Source: Nesterenkonia sp. Act20
GTDB lineage: Bacteria > Actinomycetota > Actinomycetes > Actinomycetales > Micrococcaceae
Length of the DNA stretch: 64,000 nucleotides
Direction of reading: 5' to 3'
NCBI RefSeq assembly: GCF_019173455.1
Contig: NZ_JADPQH010000001.1
Location: 620,001 to 684,000, forward strand
The stretch's first letter is position 1. Each line of letters opens with the position of its first letter. The position numbers and the translations under genes were made by a program. A model generated the notes under the pieces. That model was not told the origin of the DNA. It did not search any database and saw only the letters and a program-made list of their open reading frames with translations. Below are positions 54,587 to 61,802 of this stretch, in pieces.

Positions 54587-54601
54587 TCTCATTATCTGAG
54601 A
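54587..54601. promoter_or_regulatory. candidate IclR operator TCTCA-N5-TGAGA
   Basis: A perfect inverted repeat TCTCATTATCTGAGA lies between the divergent leuC and iclR starts, about 45 bp upstream of the leuC -10 and 20 bp upstream of the iclR -10. It is the likely binding site of the adjacent regulator. Confidence 0.6.
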
Positions 54602-54620
54602 TCGTCGGTCGGATTGCCAG

Positions 54621-54626
54621 TATCAT
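54621..54626 (+). promoter_or_regulatory. -10 box TATCAT of leaderless iclR
   Basis: TATCAT is 6 nt before ATG 54633. Confidence 0.6.
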
Positions 54627-54632
54627 GGACCC

Positions 54633-55556
54633 ATGCCAGCTTCGCCGTCCTCGCCCCGTCCCGGGGAGCCGCGTCCGCCTCAGTCCTCTGAGATCTACTC
54701 ACCCCAGACGTCAACCGCGCGGCAGCGCCGCATGGTGGCGCAGAAGCTGGGCCCCGCAGACGCGGGCGCGACGACCCCGCCCACGCTGCCCCCGGATCCA
54801 CCGCGTCCGCTACACTCCCCCTCCGGGATCGGCGTGGTGGACAAGTCCGTGATGATCATGGACGCATTGGAGGCCGGGCCGGCCTCGTTGGCGCAGCTGG
54901 TGGAGTGCACCGGATTGGCGCGCCCCACCGTGCACCGACTGGCCAGCGCCCTGGTCCACCATCGTTTCCTCAGCCGTGATGTGCGCGGACGCTATGTGAT
55001 CGGCTCCCGGCTCGCTGAGCTGGCCTCCGCTGCGGGCGATGACCGGCTGGTCACCGCCGCGGGTCCGATCCTGCTGCGCCTGCGCGACGCCACGGGGGAG
55101 AGCTCGCAGCTGTACCGTCGCCAAGGAGATGCCCGGGTATGTGTGGCCTCCGCCGAACGGCCTATCGGACTGCGCGATTCGATTCCGGTGGGCACCCAGC
55201 TGTCCATGAAGGCTGGTTCCGCCGCGCAGGTGCTGCTGGCCTGGGAGGACCATGAGCGCCTCGTCGAAGGCCTGCAGGGCGCACGTTTCACCCCGACGGT
55301 GCTCGCGGGCGTGCGGCGTCGCGGCTGGGGCGAATCTCTCGGTGAACGCGAGGCCGGAGTCGCCTCCGTCTCGGCGGCGGTGCGCGGGCCCTCCGGCAGA
55401 GTGATCGCCGCGGTGTCCATCTCGGGACCGATCGAGCGGCTGACCCGCCAGCCCGGTCGGCAGTACGCCGGCGTCGTCGTCCAGGCCGCCCACCAGCTGA
55501 CGGAGCTTGTGCGGAAGAACCCAGACGCGGCGGAGCACGGCTTGGGCGAGCAATAG
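54633..55556 (+). CDS. IclR-family regulator, probable LtbR/NdgR orthologue
   Basis: A 307-residue IclR regulator. An unusual ~65-residue Pro/Ala/Ser-rich N-terminal extension precedes the winged helix (SVMIMDALEAGPASLAQLVE, then LARPTVHRLASALVHH). The effector domain includes SQLYRRQGDARVCVASAE and SMKAGSAAQVLLAW. Divergent placement beside leuCD is the arrangement of LtbR in Corynebacterium and NdgR/AreB in Streptomyces, which control leucine (and other) synthesis. The extension could be artefactual if a later start is used, but ATG 54633 has a well-placed leaderless -10. Orthology is inferred from context and family. Confidence 0.88.
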   Translation: MPASPSSPRPGEPRPPQSSEIYSPQTSTARQRRMVAQKLGPADAGATTPPTLPPDPPRPLHSPSGIGVVDKSVMIMDALEAGPASLAQLVECTGLARPTVHRLASALVHHRFLSRDVRGRYVIGSRLAELASAAGDDRLVTAAGPILLRLRDATGESSQLYRRQGDARVCVASAERPIGLRDSIPVGTQLSMKAGSAAQVLLAWEDHERLVEGLQGARFTPTVLAGVRRRGWGESLGEREAGVASVSAAVRGPSGRVIAAVSISGPIERLTRQPGRQYAGVVVQAAHQLTELVRKNPDAAEHGLGEQ

Positions 55557-55608
55557 CGGATTCGGCGCCCCCGTGATCCGGTATTCCCGGAATTGGACTT
55601 CAGGCCCT

Positions 55609-55614
55609 TATGAT
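55609..55614 (+). promoter_or_regulatory. -10 box TATGAT of leaderless ugd
   Basis: TATGAT is 7 nt before GTG 55622. It overlaps the upstream in-frame ATG at 55610, which argues that the GTG is the real start. Confidence 0.6.
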
Positions 55615-55621
55615 GAGGGGC

Positions 55622-56953
55622 GTGATTGAGAATATAAGTGTCATCGGAACCGGCTACCTCGGCGCCACCCATGCGGCATGCATGGCTGAACTGGGCTATA
55701 ACGTGCTCGGCGTGGACATTGATCCCGAAAAGATCGACTCGCTCTCCCGCGGAGAGCTCCCCTTCCATGAACCCGGCCTGCCCGAACTGATCCGCAAGCA
55801 CGTGGATTCGGGCCGACTGCGTTTCACCACAGATCTCGAGACGGTCGGCGCCTGGGGCGACGTGCACTTCATCGCCGTGGGCACCCCTCAGCAGGCCGGC
55901 GGCACGGGGGCGGACATGACCTTCGTCGATGCGGCCACCGCCTCGCTCGCCCGGGCCATCACCAAGGACGCGCTGATCGTCGGCAAGTCCACCGTGCCCG
56001 TGGGCACCGCGCGCCGGCTCGCCAAGCTGGTCGAAGAGGAGTCCGCACCCGATGTGCGCGTCACCCTCGCCTGGAACCCCGAGTTCCTGCGCGAAGGCTT
56101 CGCCGTCAAGGACACGATCAGCCCTGACCGCCTCGTAGTGGGCACCGCGGATCCGGCCGATGAGGCCATCCTGCGCGATGTCTACTCCGACGCGCTCGGC
56201 CGCGACACCCCCTGGATCAACACCGACTTCGAGACCGCCGAGCTCGTCAAGGTCGCCGCGAACGCGTTCCTGGCCACCAAGATCTCCTTCATCAATGCCT
56301 TCTCCGAGGTCACCGAGGCCGTGGGCGGCAACATCACCACGCTCGCGGACGCCATCGGTCACGACACCCGGATCGGGCGCAAGTTCCTCAACGCCGGCGT
56401 CGGCTTCGGCGGCGGCTGCCTGCCCAAGGACATCCGAGCCCTGCAGACCCGGGTGGGCGAGCTCGGCCTGGACCACACCATGCGGTTCCTCGACGAGATG
56501 GACCAGATCAATCTGCGCCGCCGCGACCGCGTGGTGAACCTGGCGGAGAACATCCTCTCCGGGGACCTCACGGGCAAGCGCATCGCCGTGCTGGGTGTGG
56601 CCTTCAAGCCGCTCTCCGACGATGTCCGGGACTCCCCCGGGCTCGACGTGGCCGTCCGGCTCTTCAGCGCCGGCGCCGACGTCGCGGTCTACGACCCGGA
56701 GGGCAATAAGAACGCCGCCAAGCGCTTCCCGCGCCTGGGGTACGTGGACTCGATGACCGAGGCCGTCACCAACGCAGACCTGGTGGTGCTGACCACCGAG
56801 TGGAACGAGTTCAAGGGCCTGGTCCCGGCCGACCTCGAGTCCCTGGTGTCTCAGAAGCAGTTCATCGACGCCCGCAACGTGCTCGACGCCGCACAGTGGG
56901 AAGGCGCCGGCTGGCGCTTCGCCCAGCTGGGCCGCCACTTCGTCGACGCCTGA
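55622..56953 (+). CDS. ugd: UDP-glucose 6-dehydrogenase
   Basis: A 443-residue NAD-dependent enzyme oxidising UDP-glucose to UDP-glucuronate. ISVIGTGYLGATHAACMAEL is the NAD Rossmann loop. The catalytic Cys lies in GVGFGGGCLPKDIRAL, and AVLGVAFKPLSDDVRDSP is the C-terminal UDP-binding part. It uses the UDP-glucose made by galU and provides an acidic sugar donor for capsule or teichuronic-type polymers, fitting the many glycosyltransferases here. GTG 55622 is chosen over ATG 55610 because of the -10 overlap. Its stop codon lies in a short direct repeat. Confidence 0.95.
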   Translation: MIENISVIGTGYLGATHAACMAELGYNVLGVDIDPEKIDSLSRGELPFHEPGLPELIRKHVDSGRLRFTTDLETVGAWGDVHFIAVGTPQQAGGTGADMTFVDAATASLARAITKDALIVGKSTVPVGTARRLAKLVEEESAPDVRVTLAWNPEFLREGFAVKDTISPDRLVVGTADPADEAILRDVYSDALGRDTPWINTDFETAELVKVAANAFLATKISFINAFSEVTEAVGGNITTLADAIGHDTRIGRKFLNAGVGFGGGCLPKDIRALQTRVGELGLDHTMRFLDEMDQINLRRRDRVVNLAENILSGDLTGKRIAVLGVAFKPLSDDVRDSPGLDVAVRLFSAGADVAVYDPEGNKNAAKRFPRLGYVDSMTEAVTNADLVVLTTEWNEFKGLVPADLESLVSQKQFIDARNVLDAAQWEGAGWRFAQLGRHFVDA

Positions 56954-56985
56954 GTCGCATCGTCACACGCGCCTGAGTCGCATCG
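56947..56985. repeat. 16-bp direct repeat across the ugd stop codon
   Basis: CGCCTGAGTCGCATCG occurs at 56947-56962 and 56970-56985. The first copy contains the ugd stop codon TGA, so the second is a duplicated gene end. Confidence 0.85.
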
Positions 56986-57014
56986 CGCGGCTTCGGCCCG
57001 AGGCGGACTCAGGC
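56971..57014. terminator. bidirectional hairpin between ugd and thiL
   Basis: GCCTGAGTC pairs with GACTCAGGC; inside is a second small stem GGCTTCGGCC. The thiL stop codon lies in the right arm. It can serve both convergent genes. Confidence 0.6.
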
Positions 57015-58085
57015 CCGCATCGAATCCCAGCCACGTTCATCGATGGCGCTCTCGAAGATCACGTCGGGGGCGCCATCGGCGTGTCCGGGCTCTTGCGGAT
57101 CCTCGGGCGCGAGGACCTCTCCCACCCGGAAGAAGCCCACCGGCAGGACGGCCTCGGCCGGGAACGTGGTCAGCAGGGCGTAGTCTTCACCGCCGGCCGC
57201 GGCCCAGCGCAGGGTCTGCGCCTCGGGAAGGTCCAGGGCGACGGCCGCAGGACCCAGTGCTCGCGCCTGCGCGCGCAGCGCCGCCTCGTCGACCCGAATC
57301 CGGACTCCGGAGGCGCGCGCGAGTCGTGCGGCATCGCGCAGCAGGCCGTCGGAGAGATCCATCCCCGCGGTGGCGCCCGCCTGAACGGCCTCGGCACCGG
57401 TGGTCAGCGCCGGTCTCGGGGCGATCTGCGCGTCGCGCAGTGCGGCAAGGTCTTCCTGAGCGCAGTCATGTCCGGCCTCCAGCAGCGCCAGCCCGGCCGC
57501 CGCCCGGCCCAGCGCAGCGGAGACGGCCACCTGGTCCCCCGCGTGGGCGCCCACGCGGGTCAGCGGCTGCTGTGAGGCTGGAAGCCGGCCGACCGCGGTG
57601 ATGCTCACGGAGAGCCCGGGGCCCGAGCCCAGGTCTCCCCCGGCGAGCACACAGCCCTGCACTCCTGGTGTCTGCAGCGCCTCGGCGAGTCCGCGGTAGA
57701 AGCCGCGCACCCAGTCCAGCGGCGTCTCGCTCGGCAGGGTGAGGCTCACCAGCAACGAGATGGGTGTCGCGGCCATCGCGTTGAGGTCTGAGAGGTTCTG
57801 CGCGGCGGCCTTCAGGCCCACGGCCCGGCCAGCGGGGAGGCCCTGGTCCTGCGTACTCCACCACTCGAGTCGGAAATCCTGGTCCTGACTCAGGGTGTCT
57901 GTGGTGAGCACGATGCGGGCTGGTTCGCCGTCGTCGGGAAGCTTGAGGACTGCGGCATCGTCACCGGGGGGCAACGTCATCTCCACCAGCGAGTTTGCGG
58001 CGGAGGCGAGACCATCCAGCTCTTCCATGATGATCTCGATCACGGCGTCCTCTCCGGCGGCCCCCACGTCGCGTGCGCTGCTCAT
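57009..58085 (-). CDS. thiL: thiamine-monophosphate kinase
   Basis: A 358-residue ThiL that phosphorylates thiamine monophosphate to the active pyrophosphate. PPGDDAAVLKL and the metal-binding LTTDTLSQDQDF, GLKAAAQNLSDLNAMAATP, CVLAGGDLGSGP and MDLSDGLLRDAARLARASG follow the PurM/ThiL-type kinase order. In Actinobacteria thiL usually sits near ddl and DUF3515; here it has moved about 9 kb away. It converges on ugd. Confidence 0.95.
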   Translation of the reverse strand: MSSARDVGAAGEDAVIEIIMEELDGLASAANSLVEMTLPPGDDAAVLKLPDDGEPARIVLTTDTLSQDQDFRLEWWSTQDQGLPAGRAVGLKAAAQNLSDLNAMAATPISLLVSLTLPSETPLDWVRGFYRGLAEALQTPGVQGCVLAGGDLGSGPGLSVSITAVGRLPASQQPLTRVGAHAGDQVAVSAALGRAAAGLALLEAGHDCAQEDLAALRDAQIAPRPALTTGAEAVQAGATAGMDLSDGLLRDAARLARASGVRIRVDEAALRAQARALGPAAVALDLPEAQTLRWAAAGGEDYALLTTFPAEAVLPVGFFRVGEVLAPEDPQEPGHADGAPDVIFESAIDERGWDSMRA

Positions 58086-58239
58086 CCGTCTTCCGCCCCT
58101 CTGCTCCGTGCTGCTCGTTCTCCCGGTGCTCGCTACGACGTTGTCCAGGCAGGCTGGACCCTGCGCTCGGCGTCCCGTTTCAGCCTACACAGCGCATGGG
58201 GTGGCTTGATCACGCCGCAATGGACATAGGCGTCCGCGA

Positions 58240-58254
58240 GGTGACATGGTCACC
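58240..58254. promoter_or_regulatory. palindrome GGTGAC-ATG-GTCACC at DUF421 start
   Basis: A perfect inverted repeat with 3-bp spacer ends two bases before the DUF421 ATG. It could be an operator at the transcription start or an mRNA hairpin that hides the start codon. Confidence 0.45.
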
Positions 58255-58256
58255 GA

Positions 58257-58790
58257 ATGGACATCACTCAATACTGGGCCGGGTGGGACCCGATTCTTCA
58301 CACGGCCATCACTCTGACGGCCGGCTATATAGCCCTCATCCTCATCCTGCGAATCTCCGGTCCGCGGACCATGGCGAACATGACGCCGCTGGACTTCATC
58401 GTGGCAGTCACCATCGGTTCTGCCTTCGGACGTACGATCACCGCAGTGGACGTGCCGCTGAGCCAGGCGGTGTTTGCCCTCGCGCTCATCGTGCTGCTGC
58501 AGTGGCTCATGGCGTTCGTGCGGGGCCGCTCCCCCAAGATGCGGCGCGTGCTGGATGCCCCGCCGGTGCTGATCTACTACCAGGGCAAGTTCCAGCGGAA
58601 GGCGCTGCGCAAGCACCAGCTGGTGGAAGACGACGTGCACACCGCTGCGCGCAACTCCGCACATGGCTCGCTGGAGAGTGTCTCGGCCGTGATCCTGGAG
58701 CAGAACGGCGGACTCGTCGTCATCGGCGGCGAGGGACTCGGTGACGGCTCCTCGGTGCTGCCCTTCACGGGCCGTCCCGAGCAGAACTGA
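58257..58790 (+). CDS. DUF421 (YetF-like) membrane protein
   Basis: A 177-residue protein with three N-terminal hydrophobic helices (HTAITLTAGYIALILILRIS; FIVAVTIGSAFGRTI; VFALALIVLLQWLMAFV) and a cytoplasmic DUF421 domain containing APPVLIYYQGKFQRKALRK and SAVILEQNGGLVVIG. YetF-type proteins are widespread; one relative in Bacillus (SpoVAE-like fold) links to spore membrane complexes, but the general function is unknown. It stands alone between thiL (divergent) and the tRNA locus. Confidence 0.87.
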   Translation: MDITQYWAGWDPILHTAITLTAGYIALILILRISGPRTMANMTPLDFIVAVTIGSAFGRTITAVDVPLSQAVFALALIVLLQWLMAFVRGRSPKMRRVLDAPPVLIYYQGKFQRKALRKHQLVEDDVHTAARNSAHGSLESVSAVILEQNGGLVVIGGEGLGDGSSVLPFTGRPEQN

Positions 58791-58803
58791 CCACACCCCA
58801 CCT

Positions 58804-58879
58804 GCGTTGAGCGGCGGATTCTCCGAGCACTTTGGGCCGAAAAGCCCATGAGATGCACGGAGAATCCGCCGCTCAACGC
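58804..58879. repeat. 22-bp perfect inverted repeat with internal mini-hairpin
   Basis: Arms at 58804-58825 and 58858-58879 are exact reverse complements (22 bp), starting GCGTTGAGCGGCGG. The 32-bp centre holds a second palindrome GGGC-CGAAAA-GCCC. It is not followed by a T-tract and sits 14 bp past the DUF421 stop, next to the real tRNA terminator. It looks like a REP- or MITE-like palindromic element, or a long plus-strand terminator. Confidence 0.85.
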
Positions 58880-58886
58880 GGAAAAA

Positions 58887-58920
58887 GAAGCGTCCGGCCT
58901 CTTACGAGACCGGACGCTTC
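58887..58920 (-). terminator. intrinsic terminator of the tRNA-Gln/Glu/Glu transcript
   Basis: On the minus strand GAAGCGTCCGG pairs perfectly with CCGGACGCTTC (11 bp, 12-nt loop) and is followed by TTTTTCC. Confidence 0.88.
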
Positions 58921-58934
58921 TTCGTCACTGATGA

Positions 58935-59010
58935 TGGTGACCCCAGCGGGATTCGAACCCGCGTTACCGCCGTGAGAGGGCAGCGTACTAGGCCGCTATA
59001 CGATGGGGCC
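58935..59010 (-). tRNA. tRNA-Glu(CUC), copy with encoded CCA
   Basis: GGCCCCA/TGGGGTC acceptor stem, anticodon loop CTCTCAC (anticodon CTC) and T-arm GCGGGTTCGAATCCCGC, with genomic CCA. It is identical over 73 nt to the tRNA at 59096-59168. Confidence 0.97.
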
Positions 59011-59061
59011 CTATGAAATTGACGCTCCAGCTGGGCTGGAGATCCTGCATGGAGAGTTCAT

Positions 59062-59085
59062 CCCCGATCTGCGAGCAGATCGGGG
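59062..59085. other. 9-bp hairpin between the two tRNA-Glu genes
   Basis: CCCCGATCT and AGATCGGGG flank a 6-nt loop. A second hairpin, CTCCAGC-N3-GCTGGAG, lies at 59025-59041. Both may guide processing of the polycistronic tRNA transcript. Confidence 0.55.
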
Positions 59086-59095
59086 CGAACGGCCG

Positions 59096-59168
59096 TGACC
59101 CCAGCGGGATTCGAACCCGCGTTACCGCCGTGAGAGGGCAGCGTACTAGGCCGCTATACGATGGGGCC
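59096..59168 (-). tRNA. tRNA-Glu(CUC), copy without encoded CCA
   Basis: The same 73-nt tRNA body as at 58938-59010, but the next bases are CGG, so CCA must be added by nucleotidyltransferase. Reads GAG codons. Confidence 0.97.
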
Positions 59169-59239
59169 GTATTCCATAGCTTTGGCCCCCGTCGCCGAGG
59201 GCCGGTCGTACTGTGTTAAAGACCACATGAGGGTCTTCG

Positions 59240-59311
59240 CTGGGCTACTAGGACTCGAACCTAGAACGACGGTACCAGAAACCGCTGTGTTGCCAATTAC
59301 ACCATAGCCCA
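59240..59311 (-). tRNA. tRNA-Gln(CUG)
   Basis: TGGGCTA/TAGCCCA acceptor stem with U1-A72, D-arm GGTGTAATTGGCAACAC, anticodon loop TTCTGGT (anticodon CTG) and T-arm CTAGGTTCGAGTCCTAG. 72 nt; discriminator G; CCA not encoded. It is first in the tRNA transcript. Confidence 0.96.
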
Positions 59312-59370
59312 ATATTCGCTTGTCAACGCTGTCGTCACAGGCGCATTTTCGCGCCCAGCAACGGGAATCA

Positions 59371-59376
59371 ACTATA
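59371..59376 (-). promoter_or_regulatory. -10 box TATAGT of the tRNA-Gln/Glu/Glu operon
   Basis: TATAGT lies about 60 bp upstream of the tRNA-Gln 5' end and just after the gltX terminator hairpin. A -35 is unclear. Confidence 0.5.
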
Positions 59377-59382
59377 CACACT

Positions 59383-59418
59383 GGTGGGGCCCAAGCACAA
59401 AATCACCGGGGCCCCACC
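59383..59418 (-). terminator. gltX terminator hairpin
   Basis: GGTGGGGCCC and GGGCCCCACC form a perfect 10-bp stem with a 16-nt loop, 21 nt past the gltX stop. It is followed by AGTGTG rather than a T-tract. Confidence 0.65.
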
Positions 59419-59438
59419 CGTGGCAGGTACAGCTCCGA

Positions 59439-60974
59439 TCACCCGCGAGCCGCTGCGAGCTCACGGAAGCGGCGCAGTCGGCTCAGCGAAGAGCCCCGAC
59501 CCAGCAGCTCCATGGATTCGAACAACGGCGGAGAGACCCGACGTCCGGAGATCGCCGAGCGCACGGCGCCGAAGGCCTTGCGTGGTTTCAGCTGGAGCCC
59601 GTCGATCAGCGCTTCGCGCAGCGCGGCCTCCACCGACTCGGTGGTCCACGTCTGCTCGTCCAGTGACTCGAGGGCCGCGATGGAAGCATCCAGGGTCTCG
59701 AAGACCTGGTCGCCCAGACCGCTGAAGGCCTTCTCCTCGATCTGAAGCGCGGAGTCCTCCACGAAGAGGAAGCTCATCATGTCTGCTCCCTCGTCCAGCA
59801 GGGCGATGCGTTCCTGCACCAGTGGAGCGGCGCCGTCGAGCATCGCGGCCTGCCGCTCATGCAGCGGCTCACCCACGAGCCCGCGGGCCTGCAGGTAGGG
59901 CACCAGTCGGTCCCGGAAATCTGCGGACTCGAGGCGACGGATATGAGTGCCGTTGATGGCCTCGGCCTTCTTCACGTCGAAGCGTGCGGGATTCGCCAGC
60001 ACGTCGGCGATGTCGAAGTGTTCGACGAGCTGCTCCACGGTGAAGATGTCTTCGTCGGCCGAGAGTGACCAGCCCAGCAGCGCGAGGTAGTTCAGCAGCC
60101 CTTCGCGGATGAACCCACGGTCCCGGTGGTGGAAGAGGTTCGATTCCGGATCGCGCTTGGAGAGCTTCTTATTGCCCTCCCCCATCACGTAGGGCAGGTG
60201 TCCGAAGACTGGCATGTGTTTGGCCACGCCCACGGCATACAGAGCGCGATACAGCGCCACCTGGCGTGGGGTGGAGGAGAGCAGGTCCTCCCCGCGCAGC
60301 ACGTGGGTGATCTCCATGAGCGCATCGTCGACCGGGTTGACCAGGGTGTAGAGCGGCTGGCCATTGGCACGGGCGACGACGAAGTCCGGGGCGGAGCCGG
60401 CACCGAAGGTGATGTCTCCGCGGACCGCGTCGGTGAAGGTGATCTCCTCATCGGGCATCCGGAAGCGCAGCACCGGTTCGCGACCCTCGGCCCTGTAGGC
60501 GTCGATCTGCTCCTGGCTCAGCTCACGGTCGAATCCGTCATAGCCGAGCTTCGGGTCTCGCCCTGCGGCGAGATGCCGCTCCTCGACCTCTTGCGGGGTG
60601 GAGAAGGCCTCGTAGACGAAGCCCGCCGCCTGCAGCTTCTGCAGCACCTCGGCGTAGATCTCCCCGCGCTGGGACTGTCGGTAGGGCTCATGCGGTCCCC
60701 CGGCCTCTGCACCTTCGTCCCAGTCGATGCCGAGCCAGCGCAGAGCCTCCAGCAGCTGCTCGTAGGACTCCTCGGAGTCTCGGGCGGCGTCGGTGTCCTC
60801 GATGCGGAAGATGAGCTTGCCGCCGGTGTGCCGGGCGTAGGCCCAGTTGAACAGCGCGGTGCGGATCAGCCCGACATGCGGGGTGCCGGTGGGTGAGGGG
60901 CAGAACCGGACGCGGACCTGGGTCTGCGGATCGACGGCGGGGATCTTCTCTGCGGGTGCTGCAGTGACAGTCAT
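59439..60974 (-). CDS. gltX: glutamyl-tRNA synthetase (probably non-discriminating)
   Basis: A 511-residue class I synthetase. The HIGH-type motif reads [20 protein letters not shown], and the KMSKS-type loop is [15 protein letters not shown]. Actinobacteria generally lack GlnRS, so this enzyme would also load Glu onto tRNA-Gln for GatCAB amidation; that is inferred from lineage. Directly downstream are tRNA-Gln and two tRNA-Glu genes, its likely substrates. It follows the fumarylacetoacetate-hydrolase-family gene by 8 nt on the same strand. Confidence 0.97.
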   Translation of the reverse strand: MTVTAAPAEKIPAVDPQTQVRVRFCPSPTGTPHVGLIRTALFNWAYARHTGGKLIFRIEDTDAARDSEESYEQLLEALRWLGIDWDEGAEAGGPHEPYRQSQRGEIYAEVLQKLQAAGFVYEAFSTPQEVEERHLAAGRDPKLGYDGFDRELSQEQIDAYRAEGREPVLRFRMPDEEITFTDAVRGDITFGAGSAPDFVVARANGQPLYTLVNPVDDALMEITHVLRGEDLLSSTPRQVALYRALYAVGVAKHMPVFGHLPYVMGEGNKKLSKRDPESNLFHHRDRGFIREGLLNYLALLGWSLSADEDIFTVEQLVEHFDIADVLANPARFDVKKAEAINGTHIRRLESADFRDRLVPYLQARGLVGEPLHERQAAMLDGAAPLVQERIALLDEGADMMSFLFVEDSALQIEEKAFSGLGDQVFETLDASIAALESLDEQTWTTESVEAALREALIDGLQLKPRKAFGAVRSAISGRRVSPPLFESMELLGRGSSLSRLRRFRELAAARG

Positions 60975-60982
60975 AGGGGGAA

Positions 60983-61756
60983 TCAGTTCCTGAAGTGGTT
61001 GACGAGTGTGCCGATGCCTTCGATCTCCGCCTCAAAGCGGTCACCGGAGCTGAGCAGTCCGACGCCGGCGGGGGTGCCGGTGAGGATGACATCGCCCGGG
61101 AGCAGGGTGAAGGCCTGGGAGATATAGGAGACCAGCTCGGCCACGCCGAAGATCATCTCCGAGGTGGAGCCGTCCTGGACGGTCTCGCCGTTGAGCCGAC
61201 CGGTGACCCGCAGGCCCTCCGTGTCCAGCTCGGTCTCGATCCACGGACCCAGGGGCGTGGATCCGTCGAAGCCCTTGGCGCGAGCCCACTGCCCGTCGGT
61301 GCGCTGCGCGTCGCGGGCGGTGAGGTCGTTGGCGACCGTGTAGCCGAAGATGACCTCATCGACCCGGTCAACCGGCACATCCTTGCAGATGCGACCGATG
61401 ACCACGGCGAGTTCGGCCTCGTAGCTGATCTCCTCAGAGAACGAGGGCAGGGTCACCGGCTCGTTCGGGCCGAGCACGGCGGTGTTGGGGATCATGAACA
61501 GCAGCGGGGAGACCGGGATCTCGCCGCCCATCTCGGCGACGTGGTCCGCGTAGTTCTTTCCCACTCCGATGACCTTGGAACGGGGAATGATGGGCGCCAC
61601 GAGGCGCACATCTTCGATCTTGTGGGTGGTCTCGGTCTGCTGGATGCCCTGATAGAAGGGGTCTCCTGCAAGTCCGATGATGGTCTCTTCGCCCTCTTCC
61701 CCGGTGACAAGTCCGTAGGAAGGTTCGGCGTCCGTGACAAAACGTGCAATGCGCAT
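60983..61756 (-). CDS. fumarylacetoacetate hydrolase family protein
   Basis: A 257-residue FAH-fold enzyme. [18 protein letters not shown], the metal-binding region [13 protein letters not shown], and [20 protein letters not shown], then [15 protein letters not shown] are typical. Members cleave or decarboxylate beta-dicarbonyl acids: fumarylpyruvate, 2-hydroxyhepta-2,4-diene-1,7-dioate, or oxaloacetate. The substrate is not clear. It is commonly cotranscribed with gltX in Actinobacteria, as seen here. A leaderless promoter precedes ATG 61756. Confidence 0.92.
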   Translation of the reverse strand: MRIARFVTDAEPSYGLVTGEEGEETIIGLAGDPFYQGIQQTETTHKIEDVRLVAPIIPRSKVIGVGKNYADHVAEMGGEIPVSPLLFMIPNTAVLGPNEPVTLPSFSEEISYEAELAVVIGRICKDVPVDRVDEVIFGYTVANDLTARDAQRTDGQWARAKGFDGSTPLGPWIETELDTEGLRVTGRLNGETVQDGSTSEMIFGVAELVSYISQAFTLLPGDVILTGTPAGVGLLSSGDRFEAEIEGIGTLVNHFRN

Positions 61757-61762
61757 GGACCA

Positions 61763-61768
61763 ACTCTA
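61763..61768 (-). promoter_or_regulatory. -10 box TAGAGT of leaderless FAH-gltX operon
   Basis: TAGAGT is 6 nt before ATG 61756. Confidence 0.6.
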
Positions 61769-61802
61769 TCGTCCAGGCGCATCACCCACGTCGTTCAGCT
61801 GA

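Noticed and set aside
53078-54691. 537-codon open frame opposite leuC
   Set aside because: Antisense shadow of leuC; leuC motifs including cluster cysteines are unambiguous on the minus strand.
54992-56938. 648-codon open frame opposite ugd and iclR
   Set aside because: Spans two real genes on the other strand and shows the repeated Gly/Val/Asp pattern of antisense frames. Not a gene.
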